64,000 bases of DNA from an uncultured Pseudomonadota bacterium (GTDB lineage: Bacteria > Pseudomonadota > Gammaproteobacteria > Burkholderiales > SG8-39): contig CAIKRR010000014.1 in assembly GCA_903829815.1 (NCBI GenBank), positions 124,001 through 188,000 of the forward strand, read 5' to 3'. Positions 1-11,715 of this stretch are shown here, piece by piece. Every line of letters begins with the position of its first letter. The first letter of the stretch is position 1. The position numbers and the translations under genes are program-made. The notes under the pieces were generated by a model. The model had not been told where the DNA came from. It ran no database searches and was given only the letters and a program-made list of their open reading frames with translations.

Positions 1-476
1 ACTCGGGAGGCGCTCTGGTGGACACCCGAGGCAATCTGGTCGGCGTGAATTCGGCCATTTACAGCCGCACCGGCTCCTCGATCGGCATCGGTTTTGCCAT
101 TCCGGTGTCCACTGCCCGCCAGGTCATGGAGCAGTTGATCAAGGACGGGGTGGTCACGCGTGGATGGCTGGGGGTGGGCATGCACGAAGTGACGCCTGAA
201 ATCGCAGAATCGTTCGGACTGAAGTCACCGCAGGGTGTGCTGATATCGGCAATCTATCAAGGCGGCCCTGCCGATCATGCCGGACTCAAGCCAGGCGATA
301 TCGTTCTGCAGATCGGCGACAAACGGATCAACGATGAGAAATCGCTGCTCAACATGGTGGCCGCGCTCAAACCCGATACCGCCATGACAGTGCTGATCCG
401 TCGCGAGAGCAAGGATGTGCCGATCAAGGTGACGATTGGCAAACGGCCACCGGCGCGCGCCCGCCAGGGCGAATGA
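1..476 (+). CDS. HtrA/DegS-like periplasmic serine protease, C-terminal part (5' truncated)
   Basis: Partial gene: the frame is open to the window edge. The first complete codons (from base 3) read SGGALVD, the end of the HtrA active-site motif GNSGG, so the catalytic serine codon is at bases 3-5. The remaining protease strand (GFAIPVSTA) is followed by a single PDZ domain (from about VTRGWLGV to the C terminus, with carboxylate-binding LGVGM). The chain ends about 20 residues after the PDZ, so there is one PDZ, as in DegS/AlgW/MucD-type envelope quality-control proteases, not two as in DegP. The GTG at base 18 is only an internal codon. Family assignment is firm; which paralogue it is cannot be told without the N terminus. 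It is convergent with tatC. Confidence 0.9.
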   Translation, partial: SGGALVDTRGNLVGVNSAIYSRTGSSIGIGFAIPVSTARQVMEQLIKDGVVTRGWLGVGMHEVTPEIAESFGLKSPQGVLISAIYQGGPADHAGLKPGDIVLQIGDKRINDEKSLLNMVAALKPDTAMTVLIRRESKDVPIKVTIGKRPPARARQGE

Positions 477-487
477 AGTGCTCGGTG

Positions 488-511
488 CCGTCACTGGGTA
501 CCCAGTGACGG
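488..511. terminator. 24-bp perfect palindrome between convergent genes
   Basis: Bases 488-511 are fully self-complementary (arms CCGTCACTGG and CCAGTGACGG around GTAC). The palindrome starts 12 bases after the protease stop and ends 3 bases before the tatC stop. It can form a 10-bp hairpin in either transcript and probably acts as a bidirectional terminator. No U-tract follows, so it is not a textbook intrinsic terminator. Confidence 0.55.
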
Positions 512-513
512 GC

Positions 514-1266
514 TCAGGCGCCGGCCGACTCGGCCTCGGCATCAGCGGGCTTTTTCACCAGTGTCGCCAGCAAGATGCCCACCTCGTAGAGCAGACATAG
601 CGGAATTGCGAGCAGACACTGCGACAGCACGTCGGGCGGTGTCACCACCGCCGCGATGACGAAGGCACCCACCACGAAGTAGCCCCTGAAACTGCGCAAC
701 TGCGCAACGGTGACCATGCCGACGCGAACGAGAATGATCAATACGACCGGCACTTCGAAGGTGACGCCAAAGGCCATGAACAAGGTCATGGCGAAGGACA
801 TGTACTGCTCGATGTCAGGTGCCACCGAGATGCTCTTGGGCGCCCACTTGGCGATGAAGCTGAACACAGCCCCGAACACGAAGAAGTAGCAAAACAGCAC
901 GCCACCCAGAAACAGCAGGGTGCTGAGCACGACAAGCGGCAATACCAGCTTCTTCTCGTGCTCGTAGAGCCCGGGGGCAATAAACGCCCACGCCTGATAG
1001 AGCACATAGGGCAAGGCGATGAGAAACGCCAGCATCAGCGTCATCTTCATCGGTACCAGAAACGGGGTTACCACGCCGGTAGCAATCATCCGCGACCCTT
1101 CGGGCAGCACGCTGATCATGGGCGAGGCCATCAAGTCGTAGATATCAGCCGACCAGTAGAATATGCCCACGAAGATGATGAGCACCGAGAGGATTGCCCG
1201 TACCAGTCGAGTACGCAACTCGATCAGGTGAGACATGAACGTATCCTGCGTTTCGTCCATGGCCAT
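514..1266 (-). CDS. tatC: Sec-independent (twin-arginine) translocase subunit TatC
   Basis: Polytopic inner-membrane receptor of the Tat pathway, which exports folded proteins with twin-arginine signals. The 250-residue product has the usual six hydrophobic segments. It shows the family pattern near the N terminus (SHLIELRTRLVRA) and in the first periplasmic loop (AWAFIAPGLYEHEKK). The start ATG overlaps the tatB stop as TGATG, so translation is probably coupled. A second ATG two codons on is equally possible. It is the last gene of the long minus-strand run, in the order tatA-tatB-tatC. Confidence 0.96.
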   Translation of the reverse strand: MAMDETQDTFMSHLIELRTRLVRAILSVLIIFVGIFYWSADIYDLMASPMISVLPEGSRMIATGVVTPFLVPMKMTLMLAFLIALPYVLYQAWAFIAPGLYEHEKKLVLPLVVLSTLLFLGGVLFCYFFVFGAVFSFIAKWAPKSISVAPDIEQYMSFAMTLFMAFGVTFEVPVVLIILVRVGMVTVAQLRSFRGYFVVGAFVIAAVVTPPDVLSQCLLAIPLCLLYEVGILLATLVKKPADAEAESAGA

Positions 1267-1649
1267 CAGTAATGAACGCGATGTGGCGGCGAGACAGGCT
1301 CGGCGGCCTGCGGGGCGGCAAGTCCGCCCGTCGGGTCATGGGGGTCGCCAGTGACCCCGTCAACCATGCTGCGGGCGGCCGAATTGAAGTCGGCCTCGGC
1401 ACTGTTGATCTCCGATCGCACCGAACTCTCGAACGCGCTTGCGGTGGACTCGACTTCCTGGCGGAACTTGTTCAGATCCGCCATTTCCATCTCGCGATTG
1501 ATGTCGGTCTTGACCTCGTTCACATAGCGCTGCATGCGCCCGGTGAGGTGTCCCATTGTCTTGGCAACACGCGGCAGACGCTCAGGGCCGATCACGACGA
1601 GCGCGACGACCCCGATCACCATGATTTCCGAAAAGCCGATATCAAACAT
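1266..1649 (-). CDS. tatB: Twin-arginine translocase subunit TatB
   Basis: 127 residues: one N-terminal membrane helix (MFDIGFSEIMVIGVVALVVIG), the conserved GPERLP turn, an amphipathic helix and a long charged C-terminal region ending in a Pro/Ala-rich tail. The FDIGFSE start and the Glu in the membrane segment separate TatB from TatA. Partner of TatC in signal-peptide recognition. Its stop overlaps the tatC start. Confidence 0.95.
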   Translation of the reverse strand: MFDIGFSEIMVIGVVALVVIGPERLPRVAKTMGHLTGRMQRYVNEVKTDINREMEMADLNKFRQEVESTASAFESSVRSEINSAEADFNSAARSMVDGVTGDPHDPTGGLAAPQAAEPVSPPHRVHY

Positions 1650-1696
1650 GGACAGGCAAACGACCGGCGGGCGCGCGATTCGCGCTCCTCGCAGAC

Positions 1697-1921
1697 CTAG
1701 ACCTTGGTCTCCTGCTTCGCCTCGGACTCAACCGTCGTACCGGCTGCACCGACCTGGCGCTTGGCCTCGGCCGCCGCCTCGGCGCTGTCTTTGATGCCGT
1801 CCTTGAACCCACGCACGGCGCCGCCAAGATCAGTACCGACGTTACGCAGTTTCTTGGTGCCAAAGACAAGCAGCACGATGACCAGAACGATCAGCCAGTG
1901 CCAGACACTGAACGAACCCAT
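1697..1921 (-). CDS. tatA: Twin-arginine translocase pore subunit TatA
   Basis: 74 residues: a short N-terminal helix ([15 protein letters not shown]), the [10 protein letters not shown] hinge and an amphipathic helix with the conserved [10 protein letters not shown], then a charged tail. This is the classical TatA layout and length. An AGGAG-type ribosome-binding site lies six bases before the ATG. It is preceded by hinT and followed by tatB after 47 bases, the usual arrangement downstream of the his genes in Burkholderiales. Confidence 0.96.
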   Translation of the reverse strand: MGSFSVWHWLIVLVIVLLVFGTKKLRNVGTDLGGAVRGFKDGIKDSAEAAAEAKRQVGAAGTTVESEAKQETKV

Positions 1922-2004
1922 GACAAGCTCCTGATTTTGATGCTGTTGCGGTCAGGTCGCCACTGAAATGATCAACGGCACCACGGGGCCTGAGCCCCAC
2001 CCGA

Positions 2005-2379
2005 TCAGCCTTCGCGCGGCAGCATCGCACCCAGGGGACGCGAACCACCAACGATATGGACATGGAGATGATACACCTCCTGCCCGCCGCCTCGCCCCGT
2101 GTTGATGATGGTGCGAAAGCCGCCCCCGAGCCCCTGCTCGCGGGCAAGGACACCCGCTTTGGCGAGCATGCGCCCGAGCAAAGGCGCATGGGCTTCGTCG
2201 CATTCGGCCAGCGACACGAGGTGCTGGCGCGGAATGATCAGAAAGTGCACTGGCGCAATCGGTTTGATATCGTGGAATGCGATCATGTCCGGATCTTCGA
2301 AAACCCGGCGCGAAGGCAGTTCACCGCGCACAATGCGACAGAAAATGCAGTCCGGATCCGCTGCGGTTTGACCACTCAT
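2005..2379 (-). CDS. hinT: Histidine-triad nucleotide-binding protein (HIT family, HinT-like)
   Basis: Small purine-nucleoside phosphoramidase of the HIT superfamily. With the chosen start the product is 124 residues, with CxxC near the N terminus (CIFC, residues 11-14) and the catalytic triad motif HLHVH at residues 104-108. The ATG at 2379 is preferred over one four codons upstream because GGAGG sits five bases before it. It lies between hisE and tatA, a recurring neighbourhood in betaproteobacteria. Confidence 0.93.
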   Translation of the reverse strand: MSGQTAADPDCIFCRIVRGELPSRRVFEDPDMIAFHDIKPIAPVHFLIIPRQHLVSLAECDEAHAPLLGRMLAKAGVLAREQGLGGGFRTIINTGRGGGQEVYHLHVHIVGGSRPLGAMLPREG

Positions 2380-2409
2380 GTCTGCCTCCATGTCAACAGG
2401 CGGTATCGA

Positions 2410-2775
2410 TCAGGGGATTTCGCGACGTGCAGCCTTCTCGGCAAGGCCCGACAACCCCTCGCGCCGCGCCAGTTCGGCGAGCACCGCGTCAGGATGCAGT
2501 CCGTGACCGGCCAGCATCACCAGGCAGTGAAACCAGAGATCGGCCGTCTCGGCGATGATGCGTGCCGGGTCGCCGTCCTTGGCCGCCATGACCGTCTCGG
2601 TTGCCTCTTCGCCAATCTTCTTCAGAACGGCATCGCCGCCGCGCGAAAAAAGCTTGGCCACATAGGAGGTCGACGGGTCTGCAGACTTGCGCGACTCGAT
2701 CACCTGGGCAATCCGGGCAAGCACATCGTCACCGCCCGCGCCACCGCTGTCAGTGCTGCCGATGGATGCACTCAT
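2410..2775 (-). CDS. hisE: Phosphoribosyl-ATP pyrophosphatase
   Basis: Second step of histidine biosynthesis: hydrolysis of phosphoribosyl-ATP to phosphoribosyl-AMP. 121 residues of the all-alpha MazG-like type, with metal-binding [14 protein letters not shown] and the helix [13 protein letters not shown]. Here hisE is separate from hisI, as usual in betaproteobacteria and unlike the fused enteric hisIE. The start codon overlaps the hisI stop (ATGA). Confidence 0.95.
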   Translation of the reverse strand: MSASIGSTDSGGAGGDDVLARIAQVIESRKSADPSTSYVAKLFSRGGDAVLKKIGEEATETVMAAKDGDPARIIAETADLWFHCLVMLAGHGLHPDAVLAELARREGLSGLAEKAARREIP

Positions 2776-3233
2776 GATCCTGTTTCTCCATGACCAACCG
2801 CGTGTCCCGACCCATGACTGCTGCCGCTGGCATAGATCGAGGCAGGATCCTTGAGCACCGGATCGACATCGACCCAGACGCCCTCACGCAGCACCTTGAA
2901 AAAACAGCTCTGGCGACCCGTGTGGCAGGCGATACCGCCTTCCTGATCGATGGCGAGCAACACCACATCGGCATCGCAGTCGAGCCGGATTTCGCGCACA
3001 TGCTGAATGTGCCCCGACTCCTCGCCCTTCATCCAGCGACGGGCACGCGAACGTGACCAGTAGACTGCCTTGCCGCTGGCGGCCGTTTCTGCGAGCGCAC
3101 TGCGATCGGCCCAGGCACACATGAGTACGCGACCGGTTGCGGCGTCCTGCGCAATCACCGGCACAAGGCCATCCGGGCCCCAGCGTACAAGCTCGAGCCA
3201 GCCCGACCCGGCAGCGGGTGCCGGCGAGCTCAC
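2772..3233 (-). CDS. hisI: Phosphoribosyl-AMP cyclohydrolase
   Basis: Third step of histidine biosynthesis, opening the adenine ring of phosphoribosyl-AMP. The product (153 residues) carries the metal-binding [11 protein letters not shown] segment and the zinc ligands in [11 protein letters not shown]. The GTG at 3233 is chosen because it overlaps the hisF stop (GTGA); a TTG one codon upstream is also open. A Ser/Gly/His-rich C-terminal tail of about 20 residues makes it longer than usual for the family. Confidence 0.93.
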   Translation of the reverse strand: MSSPAPAAGSGWLELVRWGPDGLVPVIAQDAATGRVLMCAWADRSALAETAASGKAVYWSRSRARRWMKGEESGHIQHVREIRLDCDADVVLLAIDQEGGIACHTGRQSCFFKVLREGVWVDVDPVLKDPASIYASGSSHGSGHAVGHGETGS

Positions 3234-3994
3234 CAACGCACCTCGATCCCGCGCGAGGCCATGTGCATCTTGGCATCACGAACGGTGATGTCGCCAAAGT
3301 GAAACACACTGGCCGCAAGTACCGCATCGGCATGCCCCTCGATGACACCGGCAGCCAGATGCTCCACCGAACCGACCCCACCACTGGCGATCACGGGAAC
3401 CGAAACCGCATCGGACACCGCTCGCGTGAGCGCAATGTCAAACCCGTTGCGCGTGCCATCGCAGTCCATGCTGGTGAGCAGTATTTCCCCGGCGCCCGAT
3501 TGCTGCATCCGTACTGCCCAGTCGACGGCGTCGAGCCCGGTCGGGCGGCGACCGCCGTGAGTAAAGACCTCCCAGCCGCTCGCGGTCGAGGAACGCTTGG
3601 CATCGATGGCAACGACGATGCACTGATTGCCATAGCGACCGGCAGCCTCGGTGACGAGTTCGGGATTGGTCACCGCCGAGGTGTTGATCGACACCTTGTC
3701 GGCGCCCGCATTGAGCAGACGACGGACATCCTCGACCTTGCGCACACCACCACCAACGGTAAGCGGAATGAATACCTGAGCCGCCACTGCCTCGATGATG
3801 TGCACGATGATGTCGCGCTCGTCGGAGCTGGCTGTGATGTCGAGAAAGGTGAGTTCGTCGGCACCCTGTTCATCATAGCGGCGGGCGATCTCGACAGGGT
3901 CGCCGGCATCACGCAGATTGACGAAATTCACGCCTTTCACGACGCGTCCGCGTGTCACGTCGAGGCACGGAATGATGCGGCGGGCAAGCCCCAT
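3230..3994 (-). CDS. hisF: Imidazole glycerol phosphate synthase, cyclase subunit
   Basis: TIM-barrel partner of HisH. It closes the imidazole ring, giving imidazole-glycerol phosphate and AICAR. 254 residues, with catalytic Asp12 in [14 protein letters not shown] and the second Asp in VAIDAKR. Phosphate-binding loops TVGGGVR and ASGGVGS are present. Its start overlaps the hisA stop (TGATG). Confidence 0.97.
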   Translation of the reverse strand: MGLARRIIPCLDVTRGRVVKGVNFVNLRDAGDPVEIARRYDEQGADELTFLDITASSDERDIIVHIIEAVAAQVFIPLTVGGGVRKVEDVRRLLNAGADKVSINTSAVTNPELVTEAAGRYGNQCIVVAIDAKRSSTASGWEVFTHGGRRPTGLDAVDWAVRMQQSGAGEILLTSMDCDGTRNGFDIALTRAVSDAVSVPVIASGGVGSVEHLAAGVIEGHADAVLAASVFHFGDITVRDAKMHMASRGIEVRW

Positions 3995-4752
3995 CAGCGC
4001 GCTTGCTGCGCCGGGTCGTCGCGCTGGGCGACCATTTGCAGCGCCGCCTTGAAGTCGAGCGTGCCTTCATAGATCGCGCGACCGGTGATGACACCGCTCA
4101 CCCCATCGGGTTCCAGCGCCCAGACATCACGGACATCCTGCAGGTTGTTGATGCCGCCAGAGGCAATCACCGGCGTGCTGAGTTGAGCAGCCAGCTTGCG
4201 CGTTGCCTCGACATTCACACCGGTCATCATGCCGTCACGTCCGATGTCGGTGTAGATGATCGCCTCGACCCCGAGGTCTTCAAACTTGTGTGCGATGTCG
4301 AAGACGTCATGACGGGTGAGCTTTGACCAGCCATCGACCGCCACCTTGCCATCGCGCGCATCGAGACCGACCATGATGTGGCCCTGGAATGCCGAACAGG
4401 CATCCTTGAGAAAACCCGGATTCCTGACAGCAGCAGTGCCCACGACGACATAACTCACGCCGATATCGAGGTATCGCTCGATGGTGTCGAGGTCGCGTAT
4501 GCCGCCACCCAGTTGTACCGGCAACTGCTCGCCCAGAGCGGTGACGATATCGCGCACCAGACCTTCGCTCTTGGGGCGTCCGTCACGCGCGCCGTCGAGG
4601 TCGACGATATGGAGCCGCTGCGCTCCCTGGGCGTGCCAGTGGCGAGCGACCGCGAGGGGGTTCTCGGAGAAGACCGTGGCGTCATTCATGTCGCCCTGAC
4701 GCAGGCGTACACAGTGACCGTCCTTGATGTCGATTGCCGGAATGATCAGCAT
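3994..4752 (-). CDS. hisA: ProFAR isomerase (phosphoribosylformimino-AICAR-P isomerase)
   Basis: Amadori isomerase of the fourth histidine step, a TIM barrel homologous to HisF. The frame is open for another 106 codons upstream, but the family start is [12 protein letters not shown] at 4752, giving 252 residues. Asp8 (IPAIDIKDG) and the Asp in [10 protein letters not shown] are the acid/base pair; QLGGGIRD and ASGGINN bind phosphates. The gap of 121 bases to hisH is one of the larger ones in the his block. Confidence 0.96.
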   Translation of the reverse strand: MLIIPAIDIKDGHCVRLRQGDMNDATVFSENPLAVARHWHAQGAQRLHIVDLDGARDGRPKSEGLVRDIVTALGEQLPVQLGGGIRDLDTIERYLDIGVSYVVVGTAAVRNPGFLKDACSAFQGHIMVGLDARDGKVAVDGWSKLTRHDVFDIAHKFEDLGVEAIIYTDIGRDGMMTGVNVEATRKLAAQLSTPVIASGGINNLQDVRDVWALEPDGVSGVITGRAIYEGTLDFKAALQMVAQRDDPAQQAR

Positions 4753-4873
4753 GGCTCGGCTTGGATGGTGGTTTTTCTTGAAAGGATGAAGGAGCACCGG
4801 CAGGTGCTCGCGCGGAGAAGTGGGTCTGACGGCCGCTCGGTAAAGGCGCCCGGAACAGGGGATCGGTGGGTGA

Positions 4874-5506
4874 TCAGGGTTTCCATCCAACGAAGTTCTC
4901 GAGCAGGCGCAACCCCGATGCCTGGCTCTTCTCAGGATGGAACTGCACCGCAAAGATGTTATCCCTACCGACTGCGGCGGTAAAGGGGATCCCATGTCGC
5001 GACCTGCCCATGACAACCCGAGGATCAGCGGGATCGACGTAATAGCTGTGAACGAAGTAGAACCGCGCATCGTCCTCGATGCCGTTCCAGAGCGGATGCG
5101 ACACCTGTCGCACCTCGTTCCAGCCCATGTGCGGCACCTTCAGCCGGACACCCGCCGCGTCGTGCATCAAGGCGTCGGGAAAGCGGCGCACCTGCCCGTG
5201 CAGCAAGCCGAGTCCGGCCACATTGCCCTCCTCGCTCGAATCAAACAGCATCTGCACCCCGATGCAGATGCCCAGAAACGGCCGTGAGGCAGCAGCCCGC
5301 AACAAAGGGGCACGCAGACCACGCGCATCGAGTTCACGCATGCAATCGGGCATGGCACCCTGTCCGGGGAAAACGACCCGCTCGGCCGCATCGATCTCGG
5401 CGGGGGAGTCGGTGACAAGCACCCGAGTGCCAGGCGCCACATGCTCGAGCGCCTTGGATACCGAGCGCAGGTTGCCCATGCCGTAATCAATGACCGCGAT
5501 GCTCAT
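4874..5506 (-). CDS. hisH: Imidazole glycerol phosphate synthase, glutaminase subunit
   Basis: Class I glutamine amidotransferase that feeds ammonia to HisF. The start at 5506 gives [13 protein letters not shown] and 210 residues; the open frame upstream is non-homologous. The catalytic triad is visible: Cys81 in [10 protein letters not shown], and His190 and Glu192 in QFHPEKSQ. The oxyanion segment PGQGAMPDC is also present. Confidence 0.96.
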   Translation of the reverse strand: MSIAVIDYGMGNLRSVSKALEHVAPGTRVLVTDSPAEIDAAERVVFPGQGAMPDCMRELDARGLRAPLLRAAASRPFLGICIGVQMLFDSSEEGNVAGLGLLHGQVRRFPDALMHDAAGVRLKVPHMGWNEVRQVSHPLWNGIEDDARFYFVHSYYVDPADPRVVMGRSRHGIPFTAAVGRDNIFAVQFHPEKSQASGLRLLENFVGWKP

Positions 5507-5516
5507 CGATGGGCCT

Positions 5517-6104
5517 TCAGAGGCTGCCTTTGGTCGATGGAATGACCCCGGGCGCACGCGGATCTGATTCGATCGCCATACGCAGCGCCCGGCCAAAAGC
5601 CTTGAACACCGTCTCGCACTGATGATGGCTGTTCTCGCCACGCAGATTGTCGATATGCAAGCTCACCTGGGCATGATTGACAAAGCCCTGGAAGAACTCG
5701 TGCACCAGATCGAGATCGAACTCGCCCACCCAGGCACGGGTGAACTTCACGTGAAACTCGAGGCCCGGCCGCCCCGACAGATCGATGACGACTCGCGACA
5801 AGGCCTCATCGAGGGGGACATACGCATGTCCGTAGCGGCGCACGCCCTTCTTGTCACCGATCGCCTGCGCAAATGCCTGACCCAAGGTGATGCCGATGTC
5901 CTCGACGGTGTGATGCCCGTCGATATGCAGGTCGCCCTCGGCGCGGACATCGAGATCGATGAGACCGTGACGGGCAATCTGGTCGAGCATATGGTCGAGA
6001 AAGGGCACACCCGAGGCAAGATGCGCCTTGCCCGACCCGTCGAGTTCGACCGTCACGCCGATGCGTGTCTCTGCCGTATTGCGCTGAATGGATGCGTTTC
6101 GCAT
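5517..6104 (-). CDS. hisB: Imidazoleglycerol-phosphate dehydratase
   Basis: Dehydrates imidazoleglycerol phosphate to imidazole-acetol phosphate. This is the monofunctional form (195 residues from ATG 6104), without the phosphatase domain of enteric HisB, so histidinol-phosphate phosphatase must be encoded elsewhere. Metal-binding motifs HHTVED and HHQCE, plus [12 protein letters not shown], are intact. A TTG nine codons upstream is possible, but 195 residues is the length I expect for betaproteobacterial HisB. Confidence 0.95.
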   Translation of the reverse strand: MRNASIQRNTAETRIGVTVELDGSGKAHLASGVPFLDHMLDQIARHGLIDLDVRAEGDLHIDGHHTVEDIGITLGQAFAQAIGDKKGVRRYGHAYVPLDEALSRVVIDLSGRPGLEFHVKFTRAWVGEFDLDLVHEFFQGFVNHAQVSLHIDNLRGENSHHQCETVFKAFGRALRMAIESDPRAPGVIPSTKGSL

Positions 6105-6170
6105 GGGATACCGCTGACTCGTTGCAGACAAGGACCACGACGCGTACCTCGCGCCAGGGTCAGGCTTCTA

Positions 6171-7247
6171 CTATAGCGCGTCGGCCACCGCCGTCACGAG
6201 CAACTCGTTTTCCGCTGGCGTGCCAACGGTAAAGCGCAGGCAGTTCAGGAGCAGTGGGTGAAAGGCGTGCAGGTTCTTCACCAGTATCCGTCGCTCGAGA
6301 AGGGCCTTCATCAGACCCGGACCGTCGGCAAACCGCGCCAGCACGAAATTGGCGTCGCTCGGAAAGACTTCCACCCCGGGCATGGCCCTCAGCCGAATCA
6401 TGAGCTCGCGTCGGGTTGCACGGATTTCACGCGCCTGCTCATCGAACAGGTCGAGGTGATCAAGCAGGGTATGAGCAGCGGCCTGAGTGAGCACGTTGAC
6501 GTTGTAGGGAGGCCGCAGCTTGTCAAACTCCCGGATCCAGTCGGGATGAGCCGCCGCGTAACCCAGACGGATGCCGGCCAGTCCGACCTTGGACAGTGTG
6601 CGCATCACCAGCATGTTCGGAAACTCGGGCAATCGCGACAACCAGGATCGACCGGCAAAGATGTTGTAGGCCTCATCGAGCACCACCAGACCGGGGGCGG
6701 CTGCCAGGATGGCCGCGATGTCGGCGTCGGGGTACAGGTTGCCGGTCGGATTGTTCGGATACGAAAGCCAGACCACCGCCGGCCGGTGGGTAGCGATGGC
6801 CGCGAGTACAGCCTCGGTGTCGAGGGAGAAGTCGGCTCGCAAGGCCACGCCCACATGACGCACCTGAGCCGCCTGGGCGCTCATGCGGTACATGACGAAA
6901 GAGGGCTCAATGCCCAGTACGCAGCTGCCGGGCCGGGCCAGCGCCTGACTCACGACGGCAATGATCTCGTCAGAGCCGTTGCCCAGCATCACCTCGGTCC
7001 CGGCCGGGATCTGCATCACCGAGCGCAGACGCGCCTGCAACTCGGGTGCACGGGGGTCCGGATAACGATTGAGCGCGGCAGCCGCCACCGCCTGCGCCAC
7101 CGCCTCGCGCAAGGCATCGGGCAGGCTGTAGGGGTTCTCCATCGCATCAAGCTTGACGAAGCCCTCAGCCGACGGCACGGCATAGGCCGACAGTGCCAGC
7201 ACATCGTCGCGCACCACCGAAGCAACCAGGCGGGCAAGTTCGGTCAT
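6171..7247 (-). CDS. hisC: Histidinol-phosphate aminotransferase
   Basis: PLP-dependent fold-type I aminotransferase converting imidazole-acetol phosphate to histidinol phosphate. 358 residues. PLP contacts are visible: SYPNNPTGN (about 162-170), DEAYNIF (191-197) and the Schiff-base Lys220 in [15 protein letters not shown]. The start codon overlaps the hisD stop (ATGA). Confidence 0.95.
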   Translation of the reverse strand: MTELARLVASVVRDDVLALSAYAVPSAEGFVKLDAMENPYSLPDALREAVAQAVAAAALNRYPDPRAPELQARLRSVMQIPAGTEVMLGNGSDEIIAVVSQALARPGSCVLGIEPSFVMYRMSAQAAQVRHVGVALRADFSLDTEAVLAAIATHRPAVVWLSYPNNPTGNLYPDADIAAILAAAPGLVVLDEAYNIFAGRSWLSRLPEFPNMLVMRTLSKVGLAGIRLGYAAAHPDWIREFDKLRPPYNVNVLTQAAAHTLLDHLDLFDEQAREIRATRRELMIRLRAMPGVEVFPSDANFVLARFADGPGLMKALLERRILVKNLHAFHPLLLNCLRFTVGTPAENELLVTAVADAL

Positions 7248-8632
7248 TGCTGCTCCCCCTGCCCTGCATCGGGGCTGCCAGCCATGGCCGCACCAGTGCC
7301 CTGGACAGCGCGGTCCAGGCGCAACTCAGCAGAGCGCGCATGCGCCGGCAACCCTTCACCGTGCGCGAGCACCGAGGCAATGGCTCCCAGGGTCTGGGCA
7401 CCACGATGCGAGACATTGATCAGACTGGTGCGCTTCTGGAAGTCGTACACGCCCAGGGGTGAGGAGAAGCGCGCCGTGCCGGCCGTAGGCAGCACATGGT
7501 TGGGACCGGCGCAGTAATCGCCAAGCGACTCGGAACTGTACCTGCCCATGAAGATGGCACCGGCATGTCGCACCAGCGGCAACCAGAGTTGGGGATCGGC
7601 CACGGCCAGTTCGAGGTGCTCGGGGGCAATGCGGTTGACGATTGCGCAGGCTTGCTCGCGCGAATGCGCCACGATCAGGGCACCCCGTGCGGCCAGCGAG
7701 GCAGCGATGATGGCGCGTCGGGGCATGGTCTGGATGGCCACATCGATCGCATCTGCCACCCGATCAGCAAAATCCGCGTCGGTCGTAATCAGGATCGCCT
7801 GGGCCGATTCGTCATGCTCGGCCTGCGAGAAGAGATCCATGGCCACCCACTCGGGCGATACCGAGCCGTCACAGACCACCACGATCTCGGAGGGTCCGGC
7901 AATCATGTCGATGCCGACAAACCCGAACACGCGGCGCTTGGCGGCTGCCACCCAGGCATTGCCGGGGCCGACAATCTTGTCGACCCGTGGCACCGTCGCA
8001 GTACCGTAGGCAAGCGCGGCAACCGCCTGCGCACCGCCGATGGTGAAGATACGATCGACGCCGGCGATGGCGGCAGCCGCCAGCACCATGTCGTTGCGCT
8101 GGCCACGCGGCGTCGGAACGACCATGACCAGTTCACCCACACCGGCAACTCTCGCCGGCACGGCATTCATGAGCAGTGATGAAGGATAGGCAGCCTTGCC
8201 GCCGGGGACATAGAGCCCCACCCGATCAAGCGGCGTGACACGCTGGCCAAGCACCGTGCCATCAGGCTCCTCGATCTGCCAGGACTGCAACTTCTGGTGC
8301 TCGTGGTAACTGCGGATCCGCGCTGCGGCAGCCTCCAGAGCATCACGCTGAACCGCAGGCAGCCGCTCGAGGGCCTGCAGCGTCTCTGCCCGATCGAGTT
8401 CCAGCGACGATGCCTGGGTCAGATCGAGCAGATCGAATCGCCTGGTGTACTCGAGCACCGCCGCGTCGCCGCGACCACGTACATCGGCAATGATGTCTGC
8501 CACAGCCCGGTCGATGGAGTCATCCTGCGCGGCGTCATAGCTCACCAGTGCCTCGAGCGCCGCATCGAATCCGGCAGCCCCAGCGTCCAGACGCCGCGGC
8601 GCAATCGTCGCTGCCGGTGTACCCGCGCTCAT
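7244..8632 (-). CDS. hisD: Histidinol dehydrogenase
   Basis: Zinc- and NAD-dependent enzyme that oxidises histidinol to histidine in two steps. The 462-residue product includes [25 protein letters not shown] and [11 protein letters not shown], all typical. It is slightly longer than the usual 430-440 residues owing to a Gly/Ala/Gln-rich C-terminal tail. Coupled by ATGA overlaps to hisG upstream and hisC downstream. Confidence 0.96.
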   Translation of the reverse strand: MSAGTPAATIAPRRLDAGAAGFDAALEALVSYDAAQDDSIDRAVADIIADVRGRGDAAVLEYTRRFDLLDLTQASSLELDRAETLQALERLPAVQRDALEAAAARIRSYHEHQKLQSWQIEEPDGTVLGQRVTPLDRVGLYVPGGKAAYPSSLLMNAVPARVAGVGELVMVVPTPRGQRNDMVLAAAAIAGVDRIFTIGGAQAVAALAYGTATVPRVDKIVGPGNAWVAAAKRRVFGFVGIDMIAGPSEIVVVCDGSVSPEWVAMDLFSQAEHDESAQAILITTDADFADRVADAIDVAIQTMPRRAIIAASLAARGALIVAHSREQACAIVNRIAPEHLELAVADPQLWLPLVRHAGAIFMGRYSSESLGDYCAGPNHVLPTAGTARFSSPLGVYDFQKRTSLINVSHRGAQTLGAIASVLAHGEGLPAHARSAELRLDRAVQGTGAAMAGSPDAGQGEQQ

Positions 8633-9285
8633 CGCGCCCCCTCACGCCGCTCATTCACGGCCTCGCGAAAGGCGGTGATCATGGGCTGTACCTCGTTGAA
8701 CTTCATCTTGAGAGCTGCCTGATTGACGATCAGACGCGAACTGATCGGCATGATCTCCTCGACCGCACGCAGCCGGTTGGCACGCAAGGTATTGCCCGTA
8801 CTCACCAGATCGACGATCACGTCGGACAGACCGGAAATGGGCGCAAGCTCCATCGAACCGTAGAGCTTGATGAGGTCGACCTGCACCGCCTTCGCACCAA
8901 AGTGCTCGCGCGCTGCACGCATGTATTTGGTGGCCACGCGCAGTCGCGATCGGCGCGCGAGTGCGCCCTCGTAATCGAAGTCATCAGGGACAGCAACCAT
9001 CATCCGGCAGCGCCCGATCTCGAGATCGACCGGCTGGTACAGCCCCTCACCACCATGTTCGTGCAGAACATCGACCCCGGCAACGCCGATGTCGGCGGCG
9101 CCATACTGCACATAGGTGGGGGCATCGGAGGCCCGCACGAGCACGATCCGCACATCCGGCCGATTGGTCTCGATGATGAGCTTTCGCGAACGATCGGGGT
9201 CTTCCGCAAGGGAAAGCCCGGCATGCGCGAGCAGCGGAAGCGATTCCTCGAGGATGCGTCCCTTGGAGAGGGCTATCGTGATCAC
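8629..9285 (-). CDS. hisG: ATP phosphoribosyltransferase, short form
   Basis: Committed, feedback-regulated step of histidine synthesis (ATP + PRPP to phosphoribosyl-ATP). The product is 218 residues from a GTG start and lacks the C-terminal regulatory ACT-like domain of the long form. It contains [11 protein letters not shown], the [13 protein letters not shown] loop and the PRPP-type motif [16 protein letters not shown]. Short HisG works with a HisZ regulatory subunit, which is not in this window. Confidence 0.95.
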   Translation of the reverse strand: MITIALSKGRILEESLPLLAHAGLSLAEDPDRSRKLIIETNRPDVRIVLVRASDAPTYVQYGAADIGVAGVDVLHEHGGEGLYQPVDLEIGRCRMMVAVPDDFDYEGALARRSRLRVATKYMRAAREHFGAKAVQVDLIKLYGSMELAPISGLSDVIVDLVSTGNTLRANRLRAVEEIMPISSRLIVNQAALKMKFNEVQPMITAFREAVNERREGAR

Positions 9286-9354
9286 GGCCGGCGGCCAACC
9301 GAGGTCGGCATCTGAAAAGTAGCCGGGCAGTTTACCGGGAGAAGTACCGCGACG

Positions 9355-10882
<1,528 letters not shown>

Positions 10883-10941
10883 CGAATGCAAACTCCTGCA
10901 GACGTTTTGAAAGACTGCTTGGGTGACCCGCCCGACCCTTG

Positions 10942-11715
10942 TCAGGTGCGCAGCTTGTAGCCAGTGCGAAGCATGGTCAGCGTAACCGCAGCAAGTACCA
11001 CGAAGGTACCGGCAACCACACCCAGGCTGAGCCACGGATCGACATCGGAAACCCCGAAGAAACCATGGCGGAAGCCATCAATCATGAAGAAGAAGGGGTT
11101 GGCACGCGAGATCGTCTGCCAGACCGGCGCCAGCGAATGGATCGAATAGAAGACGCCCGACAGGAAGGTGAACGGCAGGATCACGAAATTCTGGAAAGCC
11201 GCCAGTTGATCGACCTTGTCGGCCCAGATACCGGCCAGCAGCCCGAGGGCACCCAGAATAGCCGCCCCACCAAGAGCAAATGCGATGATCCAGGCCGGAT
11301 GCACAAAGGGGATGGGCGCGAGGAAAAGCGTTACCGCCAGCACGCCGCCGCCCACGACCAGACCTCGACCCACCGCTGCCAGCACGTAGGCCAGAAAGAT
11401 TTCCACATGCGAAAGCGGCGGCAGCAGCACGAAGATGATGTTGCCGGTCATCTTGGACTGGATGAGGCTGGAAGAACTGTTGGCAAAGGCGTTCTGCAGC
11501 GTGGCCATCATGACCAGACCGGGCACGAGAAACACCCTGTAAGGCACCCCTTCGTACACCTGGACTCGCTCCTCGAGCACGTGGGCAAAGACCACCAGGT
11601 AGAGCAGTGCATTGACGATCGGCGCAAAGACTGTCTGGAAACTCACTTTCCAGAAACGCATCAACTCCTTGGCAAACAAGGTCCGAAAGCCGGCACTGAA
11701 AAGGACAGGTTTCAT
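10942..11715 (-). CDS. ABC-2 type transporter permease (YadH/NodJ-like)
   Basis: 257-residue membrane protein with about six hydrophobic segments and the ABC-2 pattern (MVMMATLQNAFANSSSSL, then FVILPFTFLSGVFYS). It forms an exporter with the ATPase encoded immediately upstream (ATGA overlap). The substrate is unknown. Its place inside the mla-murA operon suggests an envelope-related cargo, but that is inference. Confidence 0.88.
   Translation of the reverse strand: MKPVLFSAGFRTLFAKELMRFWKVSFQTVFAPIVNALLYLVVFAHVLEERVQVYEGVPYRVFLVPGLVMMATLQNAFANSSSSLIQSKMTGNIIFVLLPPLSHVEIFLAYVLAAVGRGLVVGGGVLAVTLFLAPIPFVHPAWIIAFALGGAAILGALGLLAGIWADKVDQLAAFQNFVILPFTFLSGVFYSIHSLAPVWQTISRANPFFFMIDGFRHGFFGVSDVDPWLSLGVVAGTFVVLAAVTLTMLRTGYKLRT

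Noticed and set aside
2056-2793. Plus-strand open frame of 245 codons across hinT and hisE
   Set aside because: Shadow of two certain genes; no family resemblance.
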